A DNA stretch of 33,484 nucleotides from Didymodactylos carnosus (taxonomy: Eukaryota; Rotifera; Eurotatoria; Philodinida; Philodinidae), in the NCBI GenBank assembly GCA_905250885.1, contig CAJNOQ010001296.1, positions 1-33,484 of the forward strand, given 5' to 3'. The notes beneath the pieces are model-generated. The model was given only the letters and a program-made list of their open reading frames with translations, did no database searches and was not told where the DNA came from. This document shows, piece after piece, positions 8,132 through 20,100 of the stretch. Position numbers and translations under genes: made by a program. The number at the start of each line of letters is the position of its first letter. Positions within the stretch are counted from its first letter, which is position 1.

Positions 8132-11100
8132 ATGACTGTGACACAACCATTATTTCAACGTTTACCACAAACCATTGTACCGTTGCATTATGATTTGACA
8201 ATAAAACCAAATTTAGAAAAATTTACATTCGATGGAAACATTGTTATTGATTTAATAGTGTGTATCTTCTAATAGCGTCTTTTTTTTGGTTTAATCCACT
8301 AATGTTTCATTTTCTTGTGCAGGTTAACGAAACGGTAAATGTTATTGAACTTTATGGTGCTGATATAGAAATACAAAATGCTCAGATAAAAACAAAATCA
8401 GGTGAAGAATTATATGAACATTCGTCTCTGATAGTTTCAACTTTCTTTCTTTCTCTCAATGAATTTAAGGTCAAGGAAATTCAAAACTCGAGCGGATTTT
8501 TGATCTTGCACGTTTTCTACATGTTTGATTCAGCTCTACCTGCTCCGATTATCTATGATCCATTGAGAAAAAGTTGAATTAGGTCAAAAAATCAGAAATA
8601 CTGGATAAGTAGAAAAGATCGAAAAACGGCTTTTTTCGGACAAAAAACGTGCAACATCTCATAGTCTATACGATGCATCGTATCACTTTCAAACCAAGTT
8701 ACTCTTCATCTACGTCAGAAAGTGAATCAGAAAATGTGTCTTTCAACTTTTTCTCGACACATTTAACCGTCAAAATTTGAGATTTTCTGAAAAGGCCAAA
8801 AACATTCACCGTCCTTCGCAGCAAAAAACTTCTTTAAATGACGAGAGGGTGTAGATCAAATTTTGCGGTAGAAAAATTTGCCAAATCGTGCTGAGTAAAG
8901 TTACGTATCCGTTTGGCTCAACTCTCGTTCGTTCCTGAGGTATCGCATTTATATTATATAAAAGGAGTTTGGCGCCGAATTGGCCAGGTGATCTTTGAAT
9001 AACTCAGCCATGTTCTACTCAAACGAAATAAAACTCTCTGGACTAAAACTCGGAATTTTTTTGGGTTTCAAGTCATGCTGAATCTGATCCAAGTGCTTTA
9101 TGAAGTGGATTTTCAAAAGTTTTTCTAGAACTGTTCTTGGAAACCTTGCTTTCTTAGACCCAATTTGTAGAAAACCCTCGTTTCCAAAACCCCTTGGATC
9201 AGATTCAGTTAAAAGACACATTTTCTGATTCACTTTCTGACGTAGATGAAGAGTAACTTGGTTTGAAAGTGATACAATGCATCGTATAGACTATGAGATG
9301 TTGCACGTTTTTGTCCGAAAAAAGCCGTTTTTCGATCTTTTCTACTTATCCAGTATTTCTGATTTTTTGACCTAATTCAACTTTTTCTCAATAGATCATA
9401 GATAATCGGAGCAGGTTTAGCTGAATCAAACATGTAGAAAACGTGCAAGATCAAAAATTCGGTCGAGTTTTGAATTTCCTTGACCTTAGGTACACAAGCT
9501 TGTACTGTTGAATTTGATAAAGAAGCTGAGCGTATTAAAGTTCAATGTTCAAGGAACATAGAAGTAGGTAGAGATAAAAGAATATGTTTTTGTCGTGCTG
9601 ATTTTTTCTATTAATTTTTAGAAAGGTGATTATCAGTTGAGTTTGAAATTTGCTGGTGAAATAAATAATAAAATGAAAGGTTTTTATCGTACAAAATATA
9701 AGACTCCAGAAGGTGAAACAAGCTACGGTGCCAGTACACAATTTCAAGTAAGCATTTTGAGGTTGATAACAGTTTCTATTATCTATTCTAAAATAGAATG
9801 CACTCCATCACTTTTTAAATACTTTTGAATGACAGTAGGTAGAGAGCTGCAGTTTTCAAATTCTAAAAGCTTATCCTCGGCTCAATGAGAGCATAAAAAG
9901 AAATAAAAACTCTGACGCCACCTGCAGGTAGTATACTACGCAGCGGCATTTTGAGAAATATATCTCAGCGCTGGAAACGTTTTCGAGTTTGTTCATTAAC
10001 CATGTATTCTAATAGTTTCTGTTTCATGCCCTCTTGCTTTTGGCGTTGTGTACACATTTTTTGTTCTGTTTTTGTGCCACATCGCAGAGGAGGACAAAAC
10101 TTATGTAGGAATTCGAAGAAAGAATGAACGAAATATAATCGATTTTAAACGTACATTTCTTATGGATGTTTCAAATTTCAAGACGTCAGAAAGATGAGAT
10201 CTTCATATTTGACTGTATTTTGTAAAACTACTCTAGGATATACGTCTTCTGTGAAATATAAGAGAATAGTGTTAATAGACGAGACTAAGTATGATATCCT
10301 ACTTAACGATGTAATGGTCGTTAATAGGTAGGATATAGTGTAACGCTTTATGTGAGGTATACTACCTAAAAACGGAACGCTTTACGTGGGATATTGTTGG
10401 AGTTAGAAAATTTTCAAGGCCTAGTGTGTTAACTGCAGCTTCGAGGTCAGACTAGCTAGAGTATGTTACTGATCGATGTAACACAGGTTTGTATCTGTAT
10501 CCTACTAAGCTACGACACTCACAACTTTTATTGTTACCCAGTGAGCAGTTCGCGTATGTTGTTTCACATTTAGACCATTACGTCTACGCTGGCAAGCCTT
10601 TTTTTTTGTCTGAGTTTTTGGAAGTCGACCTTATAAGTAATCTATGCCTTCATAAAAGTCGGAATAAATCAAGTTAAGTCTTGAGTTAAGATAACTTTCT
10701 AGTTTAAAAGCTCTTTTTAGTACTTTTTAATAAATTAAAATTTCTTTTTTAAAAGTCTTGAGTAAGACGAAACTGAAAAGAACTTTGAAGACTTTTTTTG
10801 AGAACAGCTTCTTCCCGACTTATGTGAAGTTATGCCGAGTTGCCACTAAACTTATGTTAACTTTTGCCTTAAGTTAATTTAATTTGACTTATTTTAACTT
10901 TCAAGCGAAAGTGAGATTTTTTTATCGAAATTCCATTTCAAGTTCTTTTAAGTTCTTGAAAGATATTTTTCTACTGATTCGGGTTTCTTTTTAATTAACC
11001 GGTGAATACATTTCGAAATGAACAGTAGTATAATAAACACCGAATGCATAACTATGTATTACGAGACGTTTCGTACAATATCTTAGTACATCCTCAGTCG

Positions 11101-14100
11101 TCTCGTAATACATAGTTATGCATTCGATGTTTATTATACGATATTTTTCTATCTTAAAATTTATAATAAGTTTTCGACTGTTAGTGTTTAGTAGGAGGAT
11201 AAGAAGATAAATTGCACTGACTTAAAATAAGGTTTGTCTATCAAAAAACAAATTTTGTTTTTCACTAAGTGACAGACGGTTAAGGTCGTTTTAGCTCTTT
11301 TATTTCTTCGAAAGTCTTGAGAAGACTTCTTGAGAAACGTAGAATTTCTTTTTATTTTCTGAAAAATTCTTAAGATTTAATCACGAACTAAAGAGATATT
11401 TTTAGGCCTTAGTCGAAGTAACCTTTTTAATTATACTTTTTAGAATTGTTAAGTTTCTTAAGAAGAGTTATTACATCTTTTTAAAAAACTTAAAATTTCT
11501 TTTGAGAATTTTTATATCTGAAGAAGACTTAAAAAGTTTTGGACATAAGAAAACTTAAAAGTACTGTTTAGAACTAAAAAGCGGTTTTTTTTAGGTCACC
11601 AAAAATGACCACCTCGACATCACTTTCACGCTGGTCTTAGCTATGTAGATTGTACGGTAGCGGAACTAGGGCGGTTTTCCGGAGACCACCTGATTTCGTT
11701 CCAGGCAAGTCTTGCAATCTCGGAAACACTCGAGGCATAGGTAATCGAATGCGGTGATCATCGTGGTAACGTTTGTTTTTGATCAAAACTTAAACAAAGA
11801 TGGTCTGAGTAATTTATCTGAAAAAACCAAGTTTCTGCCTGCAGACTACTAAACTTCAAACGGAGATATCTTCACTCATTAGTTATCAGAAATCGCTCAG
11901 ATTTTCAACAGCAACGCTCGACCCAGAATATGTATTTGTAGACAAAACTTAAATACGACAGGTTTAAAAACCCGTGGTTTTTCAGAAATCTAACGGAATG
12001 AACCATAACCTCAAAAGCTCGCAGGTTACGATTGTTTTCATTGTAACTGTTGTGTTGTTCGTCATATTTTGAGTGTCTAGTGAAAAATCGATGAAGTTCT
12101 GACGTAAAATGACTAAGATATATCCGTTCGAAGTTTAACAATCTGCACGCAAAAACTTGATTTATGAGATAAATGATTTAGGCAATCTCGGTTGACGTTT
12201 TAGTCCAAAACAAACATCACTACAATGATCAACGCATTCGATTACCTATGTCTCGGGTGTTTCTGAGATTGCTAGGTACGTCGGGATGGAGATAGAATGG
12301 TCCGCGGAAAAACTTTCTAGCTCCGTAGCGTTGAGAGCTCTTGACTCGGACTCTCAGAAACTGAAAACCACAGCTTTCTCTCCATGTCTTCATTCTAATA
12401 TCACTAGTAAAACAATGGAGTTCATTTCACTTCGAAATGGATAATAGCACATTTGTATGTGTATGACCCTATTTTTTCTTTTCCAGGCATCAGATTGTCG
12501 TCGAGCGTTTCCATGCTGGGATGAACCTGCATTCAAGGCTACTTTTGATATCACAATGGTTATACCGAAACAACTTTTAGCAATTTCAAATATGGTTAGT
12601 ATTCGGTATTTCTAACTAACCAATATTACCTAGGTACACTTTTCATGTATTTATTCTTTCCAGCCAGTAAAGTCAGAATCAGACTACTATTCTGACGATG
12701 ATAGACAGTGGAAAGTAACTAAGTTTGATCGTACTCCTATTATGTCAACTTATCTCGTTGCATTTATCGTCGGTGATTATGATTTTGTTGAAACAAAAGA
12801 TTCAAATGGCGTTATTCTGAAAGTATACACGCCTCTTGGAAAGAAAGAGCATGGAAAATTTGCATTAGAAGTAGGAAGAAAAAAGTTGTTCATTTCTCAG
12901 TAGATATCAAAGCTAGTGGTATTAATATTGTTCCTTCAGGCTGGTTCAAAAATCTTACCGTTTTATGCCGATTATTTTGGCATAAAATATCCGCTGAAGA
13001 AACTGGATATGTAAGTTTCTCGTAAGATTTTTATATTTTCTCTACATTGACTACTTTTATAGATTTGTTGAATTTTAGGATTGGCAGTCCAGGTTTTTCA
13101 GTTGGTGAGTAATATACCGTGTGCTATATTTCCTCTTTGAATTCAATTGTTTGAGAAAGTCAATGGCCACTTCCATTGATACTACCCCGGACTTACAAAG
13201 TGAAGTTTCCGCTCACTTTGAGACCTACCTCATTTGAACGAGTGTCAAATTCTAACCAAGAAAATATACCTTTTTATTGTTTTAAGTCAATGTTTCTAAC
13301 AGGTCCTAGCGACCGTGGTCGGGGTCATACCGTTTATCAGATTTCAAGATCCAGTTCCATTGTAATTTTCTCTGTCAAATGAAAACCGATCGGACCAAAA
13401 TTTTACCAAAAATATTTCGATCGATTCTGAGTCGAATGACGCAAGAGCAAAGTCCCTATTACAGTGCATTGGATTTCGCGTTGTTTGCTCTATCTAAAAC
13501 AATGTCACGTCTCGTCTAACCTTAAGGAGGCTTGTAAGAGTGCTAAGCGGCAAAGTGTTTATTGCTCTTTTAATGTTTTTTATTTCATTCCTAGAAGGCC
13601 AGTGAAAGCGATCTTTAAATACATGTACGCGAATTTTCAAGTTTGCGTTTTTTTCTCCCTATTCTAACAACTTTCAACCATGATATTCGGAATCAACACA
13701 ATTGATTCTATATGAATTCATTGAAAACCCAATATATCTTTCTTCCTTTCCGAGTTACAGAGTTTAGAAAACATCGATTTTCCTGTAAAAACCTAGCAAT
13801 CTTCAAAGTGCACCAAAAATTATCAAACACATCTTTTCTGAAAGTTTGTTCAATTCTGAGTAAAACAAGGTGTTTACCAGACTTTTAAGTTCAAAAATGA
13901 CCAAGTTACAAGCAATTCACTTTATGGGATCAGATTCGGGTCATAGGCAAATAAACTTTCAGGAAAGATGTGTTTGATAATTTTTGGTGCACTTTGAAGA
14001 TGGCTAGGTTTTTACAGGAAAATCGGTGTTTTCTAAACTCTGTAACTCGGAAAGGAAGAAAGATATATTGGGTTTTCAATGGATTCATATAGAATCAATT

Positions 14101-17100
14101 GTGTTGATTCCGAATATCATGGTTGAAAGTTGTTAGAATAGGGAGAAAAAAACGCAAACTTGAAAATTCGCGTACATGTATTTAAAGATCGCTTTCACTG
14201 GAAGGAAGGTAGAAGGAAGAATAGCCCGCCTTGCGGCTACCTTGCGGTATAGGGTGCTGCCGAAGCAGATTCGATAGCCCGATATCTTCCCTACAGCTGA
14301 TGATCTTCAGAGGCGGTCACCCGTTCTTCTACTAGTCACCAAGCAAGCTGTAGCTCTGGACAGAAGGCCGGCCTGACACAGAGTTCTTTCCGCCCAATTG
14401 CTCGAGCTCCCCATACACACTCACTAACCACATACTAGCACCGAAGTACCGGTGTATGTCATAACGTAGTGAGCATGCTATCGGACGGGTGATCCGAGAC
14501 AATAGCCGCTAGTAACTTGTCCAAGGTTATTCTATGACTGGGTGGCGGCGAGGCTCGAACACGGTACCTTTGAAGTACGCGCCGAACAACATAATCACTC
14601 AGCCATAGCGACTTCTGCGCTTTCACTGGCCTTCTAGGAACGAAATAAAAATTCAAAGACATTGTTTTAGAGCAAACAACGCGAAATCCAATGCACTGTA
14701 ATAGGGACTTTGCTCGTGCGTCATTCGACTCAGAGTCGATTGAAATATATTTGGTAAAATTTTGGTCCGATCGGTTTTCATTTGACAGAGAAAATTACAA
14801 TGGAACTGGATCTTGAAATCTGATAAACGGTATGACCCCGACCACGGTCGCTAGGACCTGTTAGAAACATTGACTTAAAACAATAAAAAGGTATATTTTC
14901 TTGGTTAGAATTTGACACTCGTTCAAATGAGGTAGGTCTCAAAGTGAGCGGAAACTTCACTTTGTAAAGTCCGGGGTAGTATCAATGGAAGTGGCCATTG
15001 ACCTTCTGTTTACAGGCTAATCTCTTTTACTATTTTTAGGTGGTATGGAAAACTGGTACGTGAGAAATATTACGTGTCACGGATGTTTGTGAAACATTTT
15101 CTCTTGCACACAGGGGCTTAATCATTTACAACGAAACTGCCTTGTTAATTGATCCAAAGTTCTCGTCTATGGACAATCGACAGACAGTAGCATGGGTTGT
15201 CGCTCATGAATTAGCCCATCAATGGTTTGGAAATTTAGTTACAATGGTATATCTAGTCTAGTTTAGACTTTTATTTCTGACAGTCTAAGAAACAGTTTTG
15301 TATTGTTTTTTAGGATTGGTGGACTGATTTATGGCTAAACGAAGGTAAGCAAACAAACACATCATGTCGATCTGGTCGGGAGTAGAAATTCCACTAAGCT
15401 TTCAAATAAAAAGACTAATGAAATAGATTATTTGGTTTTTTTACTTTTTTAACAGGCTTTGCAACTTGGATTCAATTTCTTGCTGTTGATAAATTTTTTC
15501 CTGAATTTGATTTTTGGACACAGTTTGTTGCCCATACATTCGCTCGTTTCCTTGTACCCGACGCATTACAGTCTTCTCATCCAGTTGAAGTACCAATTGG
15601 TGTGTTATTAAATAAATATTTTAAGAGAGAGTGCAAGAGAAGATCGAATATCAGATCGTCAAAAAGATGACAAAATTTGACCTATACTTTTTATTCACAT
15701 ATTTTGAATCTGTGAAAGAAATCAGGCCTACAAAAAAATTTGAGCGACTTAGGACGTAAAACGAGCTATAGGTAGAAAAGTATACTTATTCAGAAACTGG
15801 GAAAATTGTAGCCTCTTTGATATTTTCCTTATAATTCCATCGTTTTACGTCCAATCTTTTTGAGAAACGTCTCATTAGAATGAGTATTAAAAACTCTATT
15901 ATCAGAAAGAGTGTATTTCAAGTTTTCTGACGCAAAATGAGGTTTCTAGAAAATGATCGCTTAAAAAATAAAGGTTGTCAACAGCTGATTTTTGCGCGGT
16001 TTTTCTTGTTTTTAGAATCAGTTTGAAAATAATAAGATTTTTCTGTAGAATCTTGTCAAAAATTCAATTTTCTATAACATAGGCTATGTTTTAGAACACC
16101 ATCTTTCAGCTTTTTCGCATTTTTCTCCACCAAAAGTCAATGAAAACTAAAAACTAAGGGTCATATTTGAAATTACAGTCAAAAACTGAATCAGCAGACA
16201 TATTACTCACTGAATTTCTACTTTAATTAAAAATTTTCAATTTTAGTAGCAATCGATCATGGCAGTTTTCCACCAGTTTTGAGTACTCTTATCATTTTCA
16301 AAGTGATTCTAAAAACAAGAAAAACTGCTCAAAAACTGACTGTTGCAAAACAACTTTTTACTCAACAAGTGATCTTCTTCTAGAAATTCAAGTTTGTTGT
16401 TGTTGAAACTTTTGATGTGCTCTTTCAAATGCGATGTTGCTCAAAAAGTTTGGATGTGAATTACAGGTGAAAAAGCAAAGAGATCGGTTTTTCGGAGTGT
16501 ACTTTGAAATGCATATAACTCGGTAATTTTTCATTGAAATCGCTGAAATTTCTTCAGAAGGACAGTTTCTCACGTATATTCATAATATGTAATAAAAAGT
16601 GTATGTTAGAACTTTGCATGTTATGAGGTTTCTCGATGCTCTGACGCTCTCTCTCTAAATGGTGTCACGTTCTTTATCTCATTCTTCTGTCGTCTTAGGT
16701 CATCCGGCTGAAATTGATGAAATATTCGATGATATTTCCTATTCAAAAGGTGCGTCTGTTGTTCGAATGTTACATGATTATATTGGTGATGATGCATTTA
16801 GAAAAGGTGAGAAATAAAATATAAATATCGCGAGGAAATGACAAAAAACCCTTCCACCACATTTATTTTCCTACTACAGGCTTACATAACTATTTGGAAG
16901 AATATAGTTATAAAAATACTGTTACAGAAAATCTTTGGACACATTTAGCAAATATTTCGAATAAACCAGTAAGCGATGTCATGGGTGGTTGGACATTGCA
17001 AATGGGCTATCCTCTCTTGACTGTTCACGAACAGCAATCTGGAAATCAACGTATTGTGACCCTTAAACAACAGCGGTTCATTGCTGATGGGAGTAAAGAT

Positions 17101-20100
17101 AAAGAAAATTTACAATGGCAAATTCCTGTTACATTCGTTTCTAAATCACAACCGAATAAAGTATTGAAACAAGTGTTAATGGATAAGCCGGAGATATGTG
17201 TAACTTTGGATAATGTGAAAGAAGATGATTGGATTAAGCTGAATCTAAACTCGATTGGACTTTATCGTATAAAATATGAACAAAAAACATTGGAACGTCT
17301 AGGCGATCCCATTTCGACCAAAAAAATTACACCACAATGTCGTCTTATGATTCAAAATGATTTGGCTGCACTTTGTTTTGCTGGACATCAATCATTTATT
17401 GATTATTTAAAGTTATTGTTAGCATATAAAGACGAAGATAACTTTACTGTTTGGAAATCAATTGGTATGGTAGTTGCACATTTTGCGAAGCATCTCTAAT
17501 AGTATATACAAATTAATAGAGCAGTAAAGCTTTTAAGTTTACAGAATTTGTTACATAATGGAGAAGTGAACAGCCCCAATTTCCGCGATGTTCTGGCATT
17601 TTTCTGGGTCTTAGAAAATTTTAAGCAGTCCGTAGGTGCTGAATGACTGTCGATGTAATGTCTAATATCAGACAGATGACGCTTGCCTCTTTCTTCTAGG
17701 GTTGCAGCCATTTCTGGTCAAGTTTTTGTCATGCCCTATTTCCGCGATTTCTCTAGGCTTAGATCACGTTCCCTTTTCTGAGAGGAAAGATTCACATAAA
17801 TATTATCGGTTTGTTTTCTTGTGTACAGGCTGGTGGGTGGAGTGTGATGGGTAGCGCTAACGTCTGAGATGCATACTTAAATAGGAGGAGAAAGGAAGTG
17901 GAAGATGGAGGGAGGAGAAACAGGCAGACATTTGTCCAAATGGATCAGTGCTGTAAGTGCCTGTTATACAAACTCAAAAGGAAGTGTAGAGGAGACACTG
18001 TCACAAAAAAACGCTTATTGTAGTACTGCTCAGGAAAACGGGCTGTGCTCCAGTTCTGGCATTTCTGGAGGTGTAGTATGCCTCAGACCGTATTTTGCCG
18101 CATGATACATGTCATTCTCGATCCAGCTTTACACCGATGATTGACCCATCTCAATAACAACTGACGCCAAAATACCTCGCACCCTTTCCTGAAATAGTGC
18201 AGCATGATTATTTTACTGGAAACGGTCGTTACCTTTACATATGCCACTGTAAGCTAGGAGACATTAGAGCTTCAAAAAAGTGGCCGAAGAGGTGGACGAA
18301 GTGGTTTAAGTTAGTGAGAGATATTGGCTGTAAATAATTGCTTTGCTGGAAGTCAGGCGCTTTGTGAAAGACGTTTGATCACAAACAAGCCTAGACTGTG
18401 GACGACGTAGCGCGGATTTCTCTTTTAGAAAAGGACCGACGGTTAGTTCCGCGTTATTTAATTTAAAACGAGGAGTTTCGCTTTTTCGAACTCTTGAGAT
18501 TTGCGCTGATAACCTTTTTTTTCTTTTTAATTTTGAGGTGACATGACCCTTTATTTTTAGCATCGAACATTGGTGATATCTCTTCGTTGTTGGAATATAC
18601 AAATTACTTTGAAGAAATGAAAAAGTATTGTCTTCACATTTTTTCAACAATTCAGAAGAAACTTGGATGGGATCCAAAGTCTGATGAAGGTATTTATAGC
18701 TGTACACTTTAAGAAATATTTCTTTTGTTTAAAAGGTTTTTGGTAACGTCGACAATTCTTTGATTCGCCAGTTAAGATAACTTCCACTATGAGATCTTTT
18801 CAGCTTTCTCGTAACGCAAAAAAACGCAGGTTTCTTAAAAAGTACGCAAAAACAAAACGTTCAAGTTCTTTTTGCACATGAAAAAAGCGTATCTCGAAAA
18901 AACGCGTTTTTGCGCGACTTTTATCTCGGAAGATTCGACTTTTACATGCAAAAGGAGTTTCAACGATTTTTTTGTGTACTTTTTAAGAGAACTGTATTCT
19001 TTTGCGATTGTTCTATGATAATCCGTCAAGTACCTAGGCCAAAATTTTATGCAAATGATTTAATAAAAACCCAAGTAAATCGTTTGTTTGTTGTTTTTCG
19101 AAACCGCACGTTTCAGACGTCATCAAAAACGTGTTTGTTGCATTCCTTTTTGACCAAAAGCGCATCTTTCGCGTTACGAAAGATCTAAAAACACCTCATA
19201 AGGCGAAAGATAAGATGAGCATTGTACTTAGGCCCAAGGATTTCACTACTTTTTCTGGCTAAAGTTGATTCGATCAACACCTTTTTTTTCAGACCCCTTA
19301 TCTGCTATCCTTCGTCCATTAATCCTTGGTATCGTCGGTAAATCCGGTGATCAAGCTATTATTGATGAAGCGAGAAAACGATTTGACCGACATTTATCGG
19401 GTGATCAAATTGATCCAAATATCCGTAGTGCTGTGTATGTGTTAGTTTCAAGATTTGGAGATGAATCAACGCAAGACAAGTTGAGAAAAGTAAGTCGTGT
19501 ATAGCGCTGAAAGTTTTCGCTTCGAAAAGCAAAAAGTTATCTTATATCGAGCGAGAGTTAGATTGTGAATGTCTTCGGTTTTGATGATCTATATGATGTT
19601 CTAGCTTCAAGAATAACCGAGTAAAATACTAATTTCATCACGCCGTTTGTTTTCACATGTAAATTAGGCGATGAAAGTTTTTTTATTTTCAATATATCTC
19701 GTCCGCCTGAAATGGTCAAGATTTCGTTTTGAAAACGTGTTTTATTGAGAGTGGCTCGAAAAAATGGGTAAAACGTCAATTTCTACCCTTCTTCTAAATC
19801 GCACCCGAATACATTACGCATCAATAGAAAGAGCGTGAAAAACCGAATAAGATGATGTATTTGAAAGACAAGTAATCTTGATTTTTCACGTCGTTTCTCA
19901 AAAGAACGTTTCGATAAATATCGTTTCTTCAAAATTTCGTCACCAAAATTTAACTTCTTCAATTTTCAAACTAGCTGGCTATGCCAAATTAAGTCGGATA
20001 TTGACCGGTTTTTTCAGACCTAATATTTCGTCCAAGTAGCTATTTTTTAGCTATCATTTAGAACCCAAAGACAGGGGCGTAACTATGGGGGGGGGGAGGG

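Larger units (their letters stand above)
9748..12486. other. Intron 4 of the aminopeptidase (2.7 kb), filled with repeats
   Basis: Spans a donor GTAAGC after TTTCAA and an acceptor TTTTCCAG. It contains a 41-bp hairpin (11028-11139) and a larger foldback (11714-12272). It also has a short imperfect direct repeat, AACGCTTTATGTGAGGTAT (10342-10360) versus AACGCTTTACGTGGGATAT (10376-10394), and a very AT-rich stretch (10680-11600). No gene is visible inside. The short frames at 10489-10677 and 11905-12141 look like chance. Confidence 0.8.
13105..15039. other. Intron 8 of the aminopeptidase (1.9 kb)
   Basis: Donor GTGAGT after CAGTTG, acceptor TATTTTTAG before GTGGTATGG. Apart from 54 bp at the left and 37 bp at the right, it consists of one long palindromic element (13159-15002). 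The frames at 13176-13382 and 14778-14960 encode the same peptide on opposite strands only because they lie in its two arms. Confidence 0.85.

Noticed and set aside
13176..14960. The same peptide ([20 protein letters not shown]) encoded on both strands at 13176-13382 and 14778-14960
   Set aside because: The frames lie in the two arms of one palindrome, so duplication is automatic. They are intronic and lack features of a real protein.
16894..17499. Reading exon 14 through to the stop at 17499 as a shortened aminopeptidase
   Set aside because: Homology stops at KSI (17464), a GTATGG donor is there, and the family sequence resumes in phase at 18561.
17820..17880. tRNA-like words (GGGTAGCGCTAACGTC) suggesting a second SINE in intron 14
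   Set aside because: No box B (GGTTCGANNCC) at the right distance and no target duplication was found.
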